From the NCBI RefSeq assembly GCF_000161835.1, contig NZ_GG697169.2, positions 1,234,418 through 1,298,417 of the forward strand: 64,000 nt of DNA, written 5' to 3'. The stretch is from Thalassobium sp. R2A62. GTDB taxonomy: Bacteria; Pseudomonadota; Alphaproteobacteria; Rhodobacterales; Rhodobacteraceae. A program made the translations under genes and the position numbers. Of the stretch, positions 1 through 9,722 are shown piece after piece; the first letter of the stretch is position 1, and each line of letters opens with the position of its first letter. The notes below the pieces were generated by a model, which was given only the letters and a program-made list of their open reading frames with translations, did no database searches and was not told the DNA's origin.

Positions 1-2
1 TG

Positions 3-275
3 GCCGCCCTACCCAATGCGCGTGACAACGGGCTTTCCCACAGCGTCGGGCGTCCATCGTTGAACGCCGCCTACATCGCGCTGACGATCGGGGTTGTCGC
101 ATCGTTATTCGTGGCTGGCGGGTTGGTCGGCGTGATTTGGGTCGCAGGAACAACAGCGGCGATTACGATGATCGCACGCGCCAAGATCGACGGCCAAACA
201 GGCGATGTCTTGGGCGCGACCCAACAAGTGTCCGAGGTGGTTTTGTTGCTGGCAATCAGCGTGGCGCTGACCTAG
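3..275 (+). CDS. cobS: adenosylcobinamide-GDP ribazoletransferase, C-terminal part (runs off the left edge)
   Basis: Reading frame 3 is open from the window edge to the TAG at 275, so the gene starts outside the window. The visible ~90 residues include an ARDNGLSHSVGRP stretch, hydrophobic helices and, near the end, KIDGQTGDVLGA, which matches the conserved C-terminal motif of CobS (K-I-G-G-x-T-G-D-x-L-G-A). CobS is the membrane enzyme that joins adenosyl-GDP-cobinamide and alpha-ribazole in the last stage of vitamin B12 synthesis. The TTG at 60 would give a 71-residue reading, but it lies inside the family sequence and is not a real start. No other cobalamin genes are visible here. Confidence 0.85.
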   Translation, partial: AALPNARDNGLSHSVGRPSLNAAYIALTIGVVASLFVAGGLVGVIWVAGTTAAITMIARAKIDGQTGDVLGATQQVSEVVLLLAISVALT

Positions 276-978
276 CAGGCCAACGCTGCATTTAGGGATG
301 CGCGGCCACGATGCGGGCCCATATCACGGGTGCGGTAGCGGCCATCGACAAAGCCCGTGGCAATCACGCGAGACCAATCAGCGGACGCTGTGATCATCTC
401 GACCTGACCATCACACCGACGCAGACCTCCACCGATGTCCGCCTCGCCAATCCTGTGATTTGTCAGACCTGCAATTTCATCAACAAGGGTCAGGGCACCG
501 TCGTCAAACCGCCAAATGCGCAACGTCTTGGCCAGATGGGGGCGGTCGATATACCCGATTTCGATCCGGCCATCGCGGTCAAAATCTGCAGCGCCAATCG
601 GAGCAAGCCAACGGTTTGTACGGCCAATGTAAGGCGCCGCAGCAACCACACCGGTTTCATTGTAGATCGCGAGCCGTGCGCCTTGTGCCATGCTTGTCTC
701 AACGACCATAACCTCGGCATGACCGTCTAGATCGACGTCCACCAGCCGCGGTTCTGTATCTTCGAAAACATGTGTTTCAGGGAGACGGATGCTAACTGTA
801 CGGCCGTCAGACAGCGTCAGTTGCAGCGCACCATGTTCGATAGCATCACCCAAAATGCCATGCGTGTAGAGAGTTGTCGGCTCGGCATACTGGGCATCAA
901 CAACACCCACATCGCGAGCTTGGGCCACGTTTGCAGCCAAAACCGCCGCGACAGAAAGAGTGGCCCAAGCAAATTTCA

Positions 979-979
<1 letters not shown>
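272..979 (-). CDS. secreted FG-GAP/VCBS-repeat-like protein, function unknown
   Basis: The 235-residue product begins with a clear signal peptide (MKFAWATLSVAAVLAANVAQA), so it is probably periplasmic. The mature part has Asp/Gly-rich short repeats such as VDLDGHAEVMVVE and ADFDRDGRIEIGYID, typical of calcium-binding loops of FG-GAP/VCBS beta-propeller proteins. Its start overlaps the stop of the ferredoxin gene by one base (stop 979-981, ATG 979-977), so the two are probably translated from one mRNA. It converges with cobS and overlaps its last four bases. I recognise the fold type but no specific function. Confidence 0.75.
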
Positions 980-1332
<353 letters not shown>

Positions 1333-1518
1333 TCATTCTGACGCGCAGCGCCATTGTTCCCGAAATGTGTAACTGGCGATTTGCACAGGTGCCAGTCTCT
1401 TTTGTGGCAATGAACGCGTTTGTCACCACACTGGATTGATAAGACGTTTAGCGCTAAGACGGGGGCGACCTGAAGCGAACACAGATTTGCGGGGTTGCGT
1501 TAGTATGAGGCACAGCAG

Positions 1519-2034
1519 ATGAAACAGGTTTTTCTTCTTATTGCAGCATGCGCTCTATCAGCGTGTGAGGATGGCATGACCTTTGGTGCGCCACCCGCAA
1601 CCGAGGTGTCGCTGTCGCGTGATGCAACGGGTCGATGCTTTGTGCGCGACATCTCGCCAGCTGTGATCGAAGTTGTCACGGATCAAGAGGTGGTCGTCCC
1701 GGAAGTGCGCGATGCATCTGGCAACGTGATACAACCCGCTGTCATTCGCAAGATTGATCGCCCCGCTGTAACCGAGACCCGCGACCAGACCCTGTTCGAG
1801 GCGCTGTGCCCCGAGCGGCTGACGCCTGATTTGATGTCGACGCTGCAGCGCGCATTGGCCGCACGTGGTGATTATCGTGGCAGCATTACGGGCACATATG
1901 ATCGCAACACGGCGCGTGCTGTTCAGCGGCACCAAAAATCGCGTGGGCTGGACAGCCCTACTCTGGCCATCATGACGGCTCGTGATCTGGGACTGATTGT
2001 TGTTGATCTGACGGAACCGGCTGACACTCAATAA
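1519..2034 (+). CDS. peptidoglycan-binding-domain lipoprotein
   Basis: The N-terminus has a lipoprotein signal with lipobox LSAC (Cys16), so the product is probably membrane-anchored in the periplasm. Residues ~102-160 form a PG_binding_1 domain (LQRALAARGDYRGSITGTYD followed by NTARAVQRHQ), a three-helix module that binds cell-wall glycan. No catalytic domain accompanies it in 171 residues. The gene stands alone, divergent from the ferredoxin pair and convergent with the degP-like gene, sharing the terminator at 2069-2091. The specific role is unknown. Confidence 0.8.
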   Translation: MKQVFLLIAACALSACEDGMTFGAPPATEVSLSRDATGRCFVRDISPAVIEVVTDQEVVVPEVRDASGNVIQPAVIRKIDRPAVTETRDQTLFEALCPERLTPDLMSTLQRALAARGDYRGSITGTYDRNTARAVQRHQKSRGLDSPTLAIMTARDLGLIVVDLTEPADTQ

Positions 2035-2063
2035 GACGCGCCAGCGGCTCTCAAACCCCAAAG

Positions 2064-2095
2064 AAAAAAGGCGGCCCAATCAGGACCACCTCTTT
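2064..2095. terminator. bidirectional intrinsic terminator between the lipoprotein and degP-like genes
   Basis: A nine-base stem (2069-2077 with 2083-2091, two G-U pairs, five-base loop) is flanked by A-rich sequence at 2064-2069, which becomes a U-run for minus-strand transcripts, and by CTTTT on the plus side. It fits termination of the degP-like gene and, more weakly, of the lipoprotein gene. Confidence 0.65.
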
Positions 2096-2117
2096 TGATA
2101 GTATGTATTGCGCTGGC

Positions 2118-3578
2118 TTAGCTCAGCGAGATCGCAACAAAGCGCGGATCACCATCACGGCGCACGAGCAGCAGGATAGACTTGCGGCCCGCTTCTTCGG
2201 CTTCGGCTAGGCGATCTTGCAGGTCGCCGATGCTTTCGATTTTTTGCTGACCGGCCTCAGTGATCACGTCACCTTGGCGCAGCCCTTTTTCAAAGGCCTC
2301 AGTTTCTTCGTCAACATTGGCAACCAACAGACCTTTGAGATCAGAAATACCATCGATCTCGGCGCGCATTTCGTCGGAAATTTCAACCAACGTCATGCCC
2401 AGCACCTCAATCTCGGTTGGCTCTTCTGGCTCTGGTGCAGGTGCCACCGCAGGCACGGCTGCCTCGGCTGTTTCGCGACGGCCAAGTGTCACAAGGATGG
2501 TTTCAGTTGCACCATCGCGCAAGACGACAACACGTACAGCCGCACCGACTTGAGTGTTGCCGACGGTGCGGACCAAACCGCGTGTGTCGTCAACGTCCGT
2601 CCCGTCAAAAGACAAGATGACATCGCCAGCAAGAAAGCCTGCCTCTTCGGCGGGACCCGGAGGCACATCAGTGATCAACGCGCCATTGACGCTTTCCAGA
2701 CCAGCGATCGCATCCATCATATCAGGTGTGATGTCCTGAATACGAACGCCCAACCAACCACGGCGGGTTTCACCAAACTCTTGCAACTGGTCGACGACAC
2801 GGGTCACGACGTTGGATGCCATCGAAAAGCCGATGCCAATCGAGCCACCGTTAGGGGACAGGATCGCTGTGTTCACACCGATGACTTCACCATCCATGTT
2901 GAAGAGCGGACCACCCGAGTTACCACGGTTGATCGCCGCATCCGTCTGGATATAATCGTCATAGGTGCCGGATAGCGCACGATTGCGGGCTGAAACGATA
3001 CCAGCCGAAACCGAGAAGCCCTGCCCCAACGGGTTGCCCATTGCGATGACCCAGTCGCCAACGCGCGAGATGTCGCTGTCACCAAAAGGGACAAACTTGA
3101 GCGCCTCGTCCGCCTCGACCTTGAGCAAAGCGATGTCGGTGTTGGGGTCAGTTCCGACCAATTCAGCGGGCAATTCGAAACCCTCGAAGAACTCGATCAG
3201 AATCTCATCGGCACCTTCGATGACGTGGTTGTTCGTCACGATATAGCCGTCCTCGGAGATCACAAATCCCGAACCCAGTGCAGAAGAGCGGCGCGGCGCG
3301 CCTTTGCGATCTGGTAGCTCGTTAAAGAAATCCTCAAAGGGCGAGCCTTCGGGAACCACGCCTTGGGGGCCAGTACGGCCCGCGACCGTAGTCGTGGTTG
3401 TGATGTTGACCACAGAGGGGCTGATTTGCTCGGCCAGATCAGCAAGGCTTGCTGGGCGATCTTGGGCCTGTGCGGCGAATGTCTGAGCGATGACAAGAGC
3501 GAGACCGAGCATCAGCGCAGCCAATGCGCGCCGGGGGTCCAAACCTGTCTGCTGTAATGTGATTGCTTGGGATTTCAC
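2118..3578 (-). CDS. Do-family periplasmic serine protease (DegP/DegQ/MucD type)
   Basis: The 486-residue HtrA protease degrades or holds misfolded envelope proteins. A signal peptide covers residues ~18-39. The trypsin-like domain has the full catalytic triad: His118 in TNNHV, Asp148 in NTDIALLK and Ser221 in GNSGGP. Two PDZ domains follow (roughly 265-360 and 390-480), separated by a Pro/Glu-rich linker (APEPEEPTEIE). Two PDZ domains and the length place it in the DegP/DegQ/MucD group. It lies upstream of hflKC in a minus-strand envelope-quality-control block, with a 200-bp gap from DUF2065 that may hold its own promoter. Confidence 0.93.
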   Translation of the reverse strand: MKSQAITLQQTGLDPRRALAALMLGLALVIAQTFAAQAQDRPASLADLAEQISPSVVNITTTTTVAGRTGPQGVVPEGSPFEDFFNELPDRKGAPRRSSALGSGFVISEDGYIVTNNHVIEGADEILIEFFEGFELPAELVGTDPNTDIALLKVEADEALKFVPFGDSDISRVGDWVIAMGNPLGQGFSVSAGIVSARNRALSGTYDDYIQTDAAINRGNSGGPLFNMDGEVIGVNTAILSPNGGSIGIGFSMASNVVTRVVDQLQEFGETRRGWLGVRIQDITPDMMDAIAGLESVNGALITDVPPGPAEEAGFLAGDVILSFDGTDVDDTRGLVRTVGNTQVGAAVRVVVLRDGATETILVTLGRRETAEAAVPAVAPAPEPEEPTEIEVLGMTLVEISDEMRAEIDGISDLKGLLVANVDEETEAFEKGLRQGDVITEAGQQKIESIGDLQDRLAEAEEAGRKSILLLVRRDGDPRFVAISLS

Positions 3579-3781
3579 GCCAAACTCCTGTTCTTAGGGG
3601 TTTGCAAGAAAGGCCGTCCTCGTAACTGCTCTCTTGCACCATCTGTTATCAATGTAGGTCGCATGGTTCACAACTCAAAGACCCATCGCAATTTGTAAAC
3701 TGCGCGTGAGGAGTGCGTGAGCGGCCAATGCGTGGCAATGTTCCCACAGTTGCGGGTGATCCATTAACGATGTGTAAACGA

Positions 3782-3988
3782 TCAGCCCGATCCCAACGCG
3801 CCCAGCGCAAAGGCGCACCACAGTAGGATCACGCCCAAGACGAGCGCCGCCAAACCCACATAACGTCTTGTTTCAATAGATAAAGTTCGCAATGCCGCGA
3901 GCAAGTCCTCAACGAGATGAGGGGCCAGTGCATACACCAGCCCCTCAACAATAAGAACCAAACCAAGGGCGAGAAAAATCATCGCCAT
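3782..3988 (-). CDS. DUF2065 small membrane protein
   Basis: The 68-residue protein has two predicted membrane helices (residues ~3-22 and ~44-65) around a short loop with TRRYVGL, the pattern of the DUF2065/YjeT family that is often found next to hflC. Its start lies six bases after the hflC stop, so it is probably the third gene of the hflKC operon. Its biochemical function is not known; the operon context suggests a role with the HflKC membrane complex. Confidence 0.85.
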   Translation of the reverse strand: MAMIFLALGLVLIVEGLVYALAPHLVEDLLAALRTLSIETRRYVGLAALVLGVILLWCAFALGALGSG

Positions 3989-3994
3989 CAGAGA

Positions 3995-4867
3995 TTACCG
4001 GTCCGCCGTATCCGACCGGAGATAGTCGAAAAATTCGTTCTCTGGTGACAGGACAAGTGTCGAATTGCCCTGCTGTAGCGACCGTTCGTAGGCCGTGAGC
4101 GAGCGGTAGAACTCGAAGAATTCGGGATCTGCTCCAAATGCATCAGCAAAAATCGCATTCCGTTTTGCGTCTGCTTCACCGCGAGTGATCTCGGCCTGAC
4201 GCTTTGATTCGGACACCAATTCGACCACGGTACGGTCTGCCTGAGCACGAACACGTTGCGCCGCCTCGTTACCACGAGCGATTTCGTCTTGGGCTTCGCG
4301 TTCCCGCTCGGCTTTCATCCGTTCAAACGTCGCGTTGAGGTTCTCCGGCGGCAAGTCAGTCCGCTTGAGACGGACGTCGATGATCGTCACACCCAATGCG
4401 TTCGCCTCGGCAATCGCACCATTCCGGATACGCAACATCAACGCTGCACGGTCTGTGGACAGGATATCGTTTGACGACACCGAACCCAGCACCTCGCGTG
4501 TTTCAGCCCGCAGAATGCTGTCGAGACGACGGGCCGCAGCCTCTTCGCCACCAGTACCCACCGCTTGGCGGAATTGGCGAACATCCGTGATCCGGTAACG
4601 CGCGAACGCATCAACAACCAAACGACGATCGTCCAGCGGTGTCACCTCGAGCGGGTCAACATCACGGCTAAGAATACGGTCGTCGTAACGGACGACCTCT
4701 TGGATCAGCGGGATCTTAAACGCTAGACCGGGGTCTTCTTTCACGTCAATGACACGACCAAATTGCAAGATCAGCGCTTTTTGACGCTCGTCAACGATAA
4801 AGATCGAGCTGAGCAAACCAACGATCACGATGACCACTACGGGTAGGAGATAAGACATTTTACGCAT
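3995..4867 (-). CDS. hflC: HflC, SPFH/prohibitin-family regulator of FtsH
   Basis: The 290-residue product has one N-terminal membrane anchor (residues ~5-25), then the SPFH/band-7 domain (VDERQKALILQFG, GLAFKIPLIQEVVRYDDRIL) and a Glu/Ala/Arg-rich coiled coil (ERMKAEREREAQDEIARGNE). HflC forms with HflK the ring that cages the FtsH protease at the inner membrane. The ATG overlaps the hflK stop by one base (shared position 4867), which indicates translational coupling and equal stoichiometry. Confidence 0.95.
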   Translation of the reverse strand: MRKMSYLLPVVVIVIVGLLSSIFIVDERQKALILQFGRVIDVKEDPGLAFKIPLIQEVVRYDDRILSRDVDPLEVTPLDDRRLVVDAFARYRITDVRQFRQAVGTGGEEAAARRLDSILRAETREVLGSVSSNDILSTDRAALMLRIRNGAIAEANALGVTIIDVRLKRTDLPPENLNATFERMKAEREREAQDEIARGNEAAQRVRAQADRTVVELVSESKRQAEITRGEADAKRNAIFADAFGADPEFFEFYRSLTAYERSLQQGNSTLVLSPENEFFDYLRSDTADR

Positions 4868-6024
4868 CAGTTGTTTCCTCCGGTTGCGGGTCGCGCGTTC
4901 CGGTTCAGGTCATTAAGCGGCAGATAAGGCACGACACCTTGGCCGCCGTCGCCACTCTCTTCAAGAACGATCATGTTCACACGGCCCAGCACACGTTCCA
5001 TCGTTTCGAGATAGAGACGCTTGCGGGTTACCTCAGGCGCCTTTTCATATTCACCCAAAACGGCGGTGAAACGGCTGGCTTCACCTTCGGCTTCGTTCAC
5101 GACACTCGCACGGTAGGCTTCGGCCTGTTCGAGCATTTGTGCCGCTTCACCGCGGGCCTCGGCAACCACGCGGTTGGCATAGGCATCCGCAACGTTTTGC
5201 AAACGGTCACGTTCTTGTTCGGCATCCTGAACGGCGCGGAACGAGGCGATAACCGGTGCGGGAGGGTCAGCTTTGTCAAAGTTAACGCGAATGATGTTCA
5301 CGCCAGAATCGTAGCTGTCGAGTGTGCTCTGGATCAGGTCCTGCAAGCGATCGGAAATCGCACCACGGTCCCTGTTCAGGATCGGAGCAAGCTCGGACTG
5401 GGCGATAATCTCGCGCATCGCTGATTCAGACACCGCCTCAATCGTGAGAGGTGGGTTCGCGAGGTTAAAGAGATACTGCTCGGGCTGAGTGATGTTCCAA
5501 ACAACCTGAAAATCGATGTCCACGATGTTTTCGTCACCCGTCAGCATCAGACCAGCGTCTGACCCTGCACGGCTCACGCCGATGTCGATTGTTTGTTCGC
5601 GTGTCACCGGAATGACCTCTGCAGTGACCACAGGCCACGGCGCAAAGTTCAGACCTGGCTCGCCAACAGACGAGAATTCACCCAAGAACAATTCAACTGA
5701 TTTTTCTTCGGGGCGCACTGTGTAGAACGATGCCATGCCCCAAAGGACAACAGCAGCCAATACGCCAAGGCCAATTGTGCGACGCGTCAGGGCTGGACCA
5801 CTGCCGCCCTCGCCGGATGCACCACCACGACCACCGCCGTTGCCGCCACCCATTAGGACGCGCAATTGTTCACGGCCTTTGTTTACCAGTTCGTCGATCT
5901 CGGGGATCGGTGCGCCCTCGTTCGGCCGATTAGGGGGCCTGCGCCCGTCATTTTTGTCACCGCGGTTGTCATCACCGCCGGAGCCGCCACCGCCGCCCCA
6001 TGGACCGCCACTATTGCCTGCCAT
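4867..6024 (-). CDS. hflK: HflK, SPFH/prohibitin-family partner of HflC
   Basis: The 385-residue protein starts with a Gly/Asp/Asn-rich cytoplasmic segment (MAGNSGGPWGGGGGSGG), followed by a single membrane helix near residues 85-105, the band-7 domain (YTVRPEEKSVELFLGEFSSV) and a coiled coil with Ala/Glu/Arg repeats (VVAEARGEAAQMLEQAEAYR). The long glycine-rich N-terminus is normal for HflK and separates it from HflC. It is the first gene of the hflK-hflC-DUF2065 operon. The G-rich segment produces proline-rich antisense readings that are not genes. Confidence 0.95.
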   Translation of the reverse strand: MAGNSGGPWGGGGGSGGDDNRGDKNDGRRPPNRPNEGAPIPEIDELVNKGREQLRVLMGGGNGGGRGGASGEGGSGPALTRRTIGLGVLAAVVLWGMASFYTVRPEEKSVELFLGEFSSVGEPGLNFAPWPVVTAEVIPVTREQTIDIGVSRAGSDAGLMLTGDENIVDIDFQVVWNITQPEQYLFNLANPPLTIEAVSESAMREIIAQSELAPILNRDRGAISDRLQDLIQSTLDSYDSGVNIIRVNFDKADPPAPVIASFRAVQDAEQERDRLQNVADAYANRVVAEARGEAAQMLEQAEAYRASVVNEAEGEASRFTAVLGEYEKAPEVTRKRLYLETMERVLGRVNMIVLEESGDGGQGVVPYLPLNDLNRNARPATGGNN

Positions 6025-6103
6025 CTAGCCAAATTTCCCTTGTCACTGCCCCCATCACGAAGGCCAATCTGTTGTTTAGTATCTGTGCTTTCTTGCTTGG
6101 AAA

Positions 6104-7510
6104 TCAAGCTGTCCGCACAGGCTCTTTCATTGTGACCAATTCTTCGGACACGGTGGGGTGCACCGCGACCGTCCGGTCAAAGTCTTCTTTTGTTGCGCCC
6201 ATTTTGATCGCGACACCTGCAAGTTGGATCATTTCGCCCGCATGATCTGCGACGATGTGACAGCCCAAAACCTTGCGTGTGGCTTGCGAGACTACCAGCT
6301 TCATCAACACGCGGTCTTCGCGACCAGCAAAGGCCTGCTGCATCGGCTTAAAACTCGTTGCATACACCTCAATAGCTTCTTGGGCGCGCGCGTCTTCTTC
6401 GCTCAGGCCAATGGTGCCCATCTCAGGCTGGGTAAAGATCGCCGACGGGATCAATTCGTGATCGGGTTTGGTTGGGTTACCGTTGAAGACGGTTTCGACA
6501 AACGCCATGCCTTCGCGGATCGCAACCGGGGTCAGCTGAACACGGTTCGTCACGTCGCCAATGGCATAGATGCTGGGCACTGCCGTTTGAGAATAGTCAT
6601 CAACCACGACTTCGCCGCGAAGGCCAATTTCAACGCCTGCATCACTTAGGCCCAAACCATCCGTGTTCGGAGACCGACCTGTTGCAAACATCACTGCGTC
6701 GTAGGCGCGTTCCGTACCATCAGTTGCTTTGACCCAAACCGGACCCTGGCGGCCAGACTGCTGCGACGTCGGAACCGCACCGTCAGGATCGCGGTCCTTC
6801 TCTAGCATCATTTCTGCGATGTTGGTGCCAAGATGCAGATCCACGCCATTCTGCGTCATCTGATCGGCCACAAGCCCACGCGCTTCGTCATCAAAGCCGC
6901 GCAGAATTTGATCACCACGATAGAATTGCGTCACTTCAACGCCAAGACCGTTGAGAATGCAGGCAAATTCACTGGCAATATAGCCACCACCGACGATCAA
7001 GATGCTCTTGGGCATTTCATCCATCAAGAAAATGTCGTTGGACGTCATGCCCAGATCCGCGTTCGGCATATCAGGCAGCGCAGGCCGGCCGCCTGTTGCC
7101 ACAAGGATATGCTTGGCCGTCTTTTCCGTACCATCCGCGAGCAAGACAGTATGTGCGTCTTTGACGGTTGCGCGGCTGTCGAACACTTCGACACCGGAGC
7201 CGTCCAGCAGCTTGCGATAGATACCTTCGAGGCGATCAAGTTCGTTGTGCATTCTGCCCTTGAGCGTGGACCAGTTGAAGGTACCGTCCGCAATATCCCA
7301 GCCATAGGCACGGGCATCTTCGAACATGTCGCGATACCCTGACGCAAAGACCATCAGTTTCTTGGGAACACAGCCCCTAATGACACAAGTGCCGCCCATC
7401 CGGTATTCTTCGGCTAGCGCGACGGATGCGCCGCCGCTGGCTGACACGCGTGCCGCACGGACGCCGCCAGACCCCCCACCGATGACAAATAGGTCGCAAT
7501 CAAAAGCCAT
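6104..7510 (-). CDS. gor: glutathione-disulfide reductase
   Basis: This FAD flavoenzyme reduces GSSG with NADPH. The 468-residue sequence opens with the FAD dinucleotide motif GGGSGGVRAA, followed by the redox-active GGTCVIRGCVPKK (Cys42, Cys47), the NADPH motif GGGYIASEFACIL, the second FAD motif YAIGDVTNRVQLTPVAI, and the C-terminal active-site His in VHPTVSEE. A polar insertion of about 20 residues (around DRDPDGAVPTSQQSGRQG) sits in the NADPH domain and is longer than I expect. It lies 12 bases after rpiA, a pentose-phosphate gene, which fits coupled NADPH use. Confidence 0.93.
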   Translation of the reverse strand: MAFDCDLFVIGGGSGGVRAARVSASGGASVALAEEYRMGGTCVIRGCVPKKLMVFASGYRDMFEDARAYGWDIADGTFNWSTLKGRMHNELDRLEGIYRKLLDGSGVEVFDSRATVKDAHTVLLADGTEKTAKHILVATGGRPALPDMPNADLGMTSNDIFLMDEMPKSILIVGGGYIASEFACILNGLGVEVTQFYRGDQILRGFDDEARGLVADQMTQNGVDLHLGTNIAEMMLEKDRDPDGAVPTSQQSGRQGPVWVKATDGTERAYDAVMFATGRSPNTDGLGLSDAGVEIGLRGEVVVDDYSQTAVPSIYAIGDVTNRVQLTPVAIREGMAFVETVFNGNPTKPDHELIPSAIFTQPEMGTIGLSEEDARAQEAIEVYATSFKPMQQAFAGREDRVLMKLVVSQATRKVLGCHIVADHAGEMIQLAGVAIKMGATKEDFDRTVAVHPTVSEELVTMKEPVRTA

Positions 7511-7522
7511 GTGTGCGCGTCC

Positions 7523-8311
7523 TTAGTCTGTTAGGTCCATAAAGAGATTGTCGTTCTCGACAAAATCCAACCGTGTTTCTTCTACAGTGCCTGCATTTAT
7601 GTCGCGCACCTCGACCTTGCCATCCCCATAGCCGATCACAACTGCGTCACAGATGTCGATGAACAACCCGTTTTCGACGACACCAGGCATTTGGTTCAGC
7701 ACGAGGCTAAGCTGGCGGCCGTTCGCAATGCGGTTCAGATGGAGATCGAGGATAAAGTTGCCTTCGTCCGTCACGAATGGCGTGTCACCGTTCAGTCGTA
7801 GGGTACTATTGCGCCCCAAGACGTCCATACTGATCAGACTTTCTTCGACCAAAGCCTTGGTCGTTTGCCAGCCAAATGGGATCACTTCGATTGGAAGTGG
7901 GAACGCACCGAGCGTTTCTACTTGTTTGCCAATATCCGCAATCACAACCATTTGGTCGCTGGCTGTTGCTACGATTTTTTCCTGCAACAACGAGCCACCG
8001 CCACCTTTGATCAGGTTGAGATTCGCGTCATATTCATCCGCTCCATCGATTGTCACATCCAGCCATTTTGCCTCGTCCAGCGAAATGACCTCGATCCCGA
8101 CTTCGCGGGCCAGCGCTGCTGTGCGGGTGCTGGTTGGCACGCCTTTAATCTTTAATCCGTCTTCACGAACCAATTCACCCAGACATTTGACCAGCCATGC
8201 GGCAGTTGATCCCGATCCCAGCCCAACGCGCATGCCGGATTCGACATAATCACAGGCCTTTTTTGCGGCTACAAATTTAGCCTTGTCGATGGGGGACAAT
8301 TCTCCAGTCAT
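7523..8311 (-). CDS. rpiA: ribose-5-phosphate isomerase A
   Basis: RpiA interconverts ribose 5-phosphate and ribulose 5-phosphate in the non-oxidative pentose phosphate pathway. The 262-residue sequence shows the family hallmarks GLGSGSTAAW (phosphate loop), TIDGADEYD (catalytic Asp) and LIKGGGGSLLQEKIVA (catalytic Lys). The ATG at 8311 begins MTGELSPIDKAKFVAAK, typical for the family. It is the first gene of an rpiA-gor pair. Confidence 0.95.
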   Translation of the reverse strand: MTGELSPIDKAKFVAAKKACDYVESGMRVGLGSGSTAAWLVKCLGELVREDGLKIKGVPTSTRTAALAREVGIEVISLDEAKWLDVTIDGADEYDANLNLIKGGGGSLLQEKIVATASDQMVVIADIGKQVETLGAFPLPIEVIPFGWQTTKALVEESLISMDVLGRNSTLRLNGDTPFVTDEGNFILDLHLNRIANGRQLSLVLNQMPGVVENGLFIDICDAVVIGYGDGKVEVRDINAGTVEETRLDFVENDNLFMDLTD

Positions 8312-8409
8312 GGGGCAGCTCCGTTCTCCGTGGTGGTCAAGGTATAGGTGGGTTTCTCTAAAGGTGCGAGAGCGTTTTGCAGCATAGTCTGCACCGCCCT
8401 AACGCGAGG

Positions 8410-8862
8410 TTAGGATGTGGTGAGGTCCAGCTCCATGTCCTTGTGCGGGATATTCGCGTCGAGATATTCCTCGCTGCTGATTTCGAACCCCAAACGTTCA
8501 TAGAACGCAATCGCATGGGTTTGTGCCCCAAGCTTGGCCACTTGGCAGTCAGGCTGCGCGCGCATTTGCGCTACTATGAACTGAATGATGTGCGCGCCGA
8601 TGCCGCGTCCGCGGGCAGCGTGCGGCACGCAGACCCGCTGTATTTTGCCCGCACCATTGGCGTATTTAAATCGCGCAGCCCCGATGGGCGTTCCTGCGTC
8701 GCGCACCAGAACATGGGCGCAATTGGGATCATCGCCATCAACCTCTTCGTCCAAAGGTACGTCCTGTTCCGTCACAAAAACATCGTATCGCAGGGCCAAA
8801 CACGCCTCGAGGTCATCAGGTTCAGTAACAATTTGGATATCAAACGAACTGTCGTCGATCAT
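8410..8862 (-). CDS. GNAT-family N-acetyltransferase (ElaA-like)
   Basis: The 150-residue protein contains the acetyl-CoA binding motif of GNAT enzymes (VCVPHAARGRGIGAHIIQF, the R/Q-x-x-G-x-G/A loop) and a C-terminal AIAFYERLGFE motif. The N-terminal LACLALRYDVFVTEQDVP resembles the acyl-homoserine-lactone-synthase-like entry of ElaA proteins. The substrate cannot be read from the sequence. It stands alone, transcribed divergently from the glutathione transferase gene. Confidence 0.85.
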   Translation of the reverse strand: MIDDSSFDIQIVTEPDDLEACLALRYDVFVTEQDVPLDEEVDGDDPNCAHVLVRDAGTPIGAARFKYANGAGKIQRVCVPHAARGRGIGAHIIQFIVAQMRAQPDCQVAKLGAQTHAIAFYERLGFEISSEEYLDANIPHKDMELDLTTS

Positions 8863-9029
8863 GGCGGCTCCTGCATATTTTGCGGATTAATAGGTTTGGC
8901 GAGCTTGGTAGAACGATCTTGCATCAACAGCCACAAAAATCCCAAGATTTTAGCGCTCACATTCCGGAACGGGCAAAAATTGGTCATTTTTCCGATGGAC
9001 AGACTGACAGCACGTGGCACAAAGGAAGC

Positions 9030-9722
9030 ATGAAACAGCCATATCGCCTCTATTATGAGCCCGACAACGCCTCGCTGTGTATCAGACTTGCCATGGACCA
9101 TTACTTGATCCCATACGAAACCGTATTGGTTGATCGTAGCGTCGCGGAACAACGATCCGAAGAATATCTTGCCCTAAACCCAAACGGCAAAAAACCTGCT
9201 TTACTCGCCGATGATTTGGTGCTGTTTGAAACGGAAGCAATACTCTTGTGGCTGGCCGAGACACATGGTTGCGGCTTGCCACGTGTTGACAATCCAGCAC
9301 GCAATTGTGCGCTGAAATGGTTGTTTAATTTTTCGAACACACTCCACCCGCTGATGCGCAACCTGTTTTACCCTGAAGCCTTAATGCAGACGGACGAGAC
9401 AAAAGAGGCGCTGCGCGCTGGTTCAAGAGCCGCAATCCTGGATCATCTCGATGTTTTGGAATCCGCGGTCGGTCACGAGGCCCGCTTTGCAACCATTTCA
9501 ATGCTGGATTTCCACCTCGCGCCGATGCTCAGATGGCTTGCCATTTACCCCTCGGAACATAAGGGTTGGTATACTTTGTCGGACTATCCCAATCTGTTTG
9601 CGCTAGCAGCCCGTGTCGAGGGGTTGTCTAGCGTCAAAGCATCTGCCAATGCCGAAGGGCTGGGGGCTAACTCCTTCACCGCACCAAAGCCACCCAATCC
9701 GCCGGAAGGATCGCCCACCTAA
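9030..9722 (+). CDS. glutathione S-transferase family protein
   Basis: The 230-residue product has an N-terminal thioredoxin-like domain (LYYEPDNASLCIRLAM, then LALNPNGKKPALL with the cis-Pro region and LFETEAILLWLAE with the glutathione-binding E-[ST]-like pair) and an all-helical C-terminal domain. The reading frame is open upstream, but the ATG at 9030 has a good GGAAG site and starts exactly at the family N-terminus (MKQPYRLYYEP). Its stop overlaps the sdaA start (TAATG at 9720-9724), so the two are translationally coupled, an unusual pairing. Confidence 0.88.
   Translation: MKQPYRLYYEPDNASLCIRLAMDHYLIPYETVLVDRSVAEQRSEEYLALNPNGKKPALLADDLVLFETEAILLWLAETHGCGLPRVDNPARNCALKWLFNFSNTLHPLMRNLFYPEALMQTDETKEALRAGSRAAILDHLDVLESAVGHEARFATISMLDFHLAPMLRWLAIYPSEHKGWYTLSDYPNLFALAARVEGLSSVKASANAEGLGANSFTAPKPPNPPEGSPT

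Noticed and set aside
2217-2975. Long plus-strand reading opposite the degP-like gene (252 codons)
   Set aside because: It lies wholly antisense to a gene with a complete catalytic triad and two PDZ domains, and its translation has no recognisable motif.
5735-6028. Proline-rich plus-strand reading opposite hflK
   Set aside because: It is the antisense of the Gly-rich HflK N-terminus, which gives Pro codons on the other strand.
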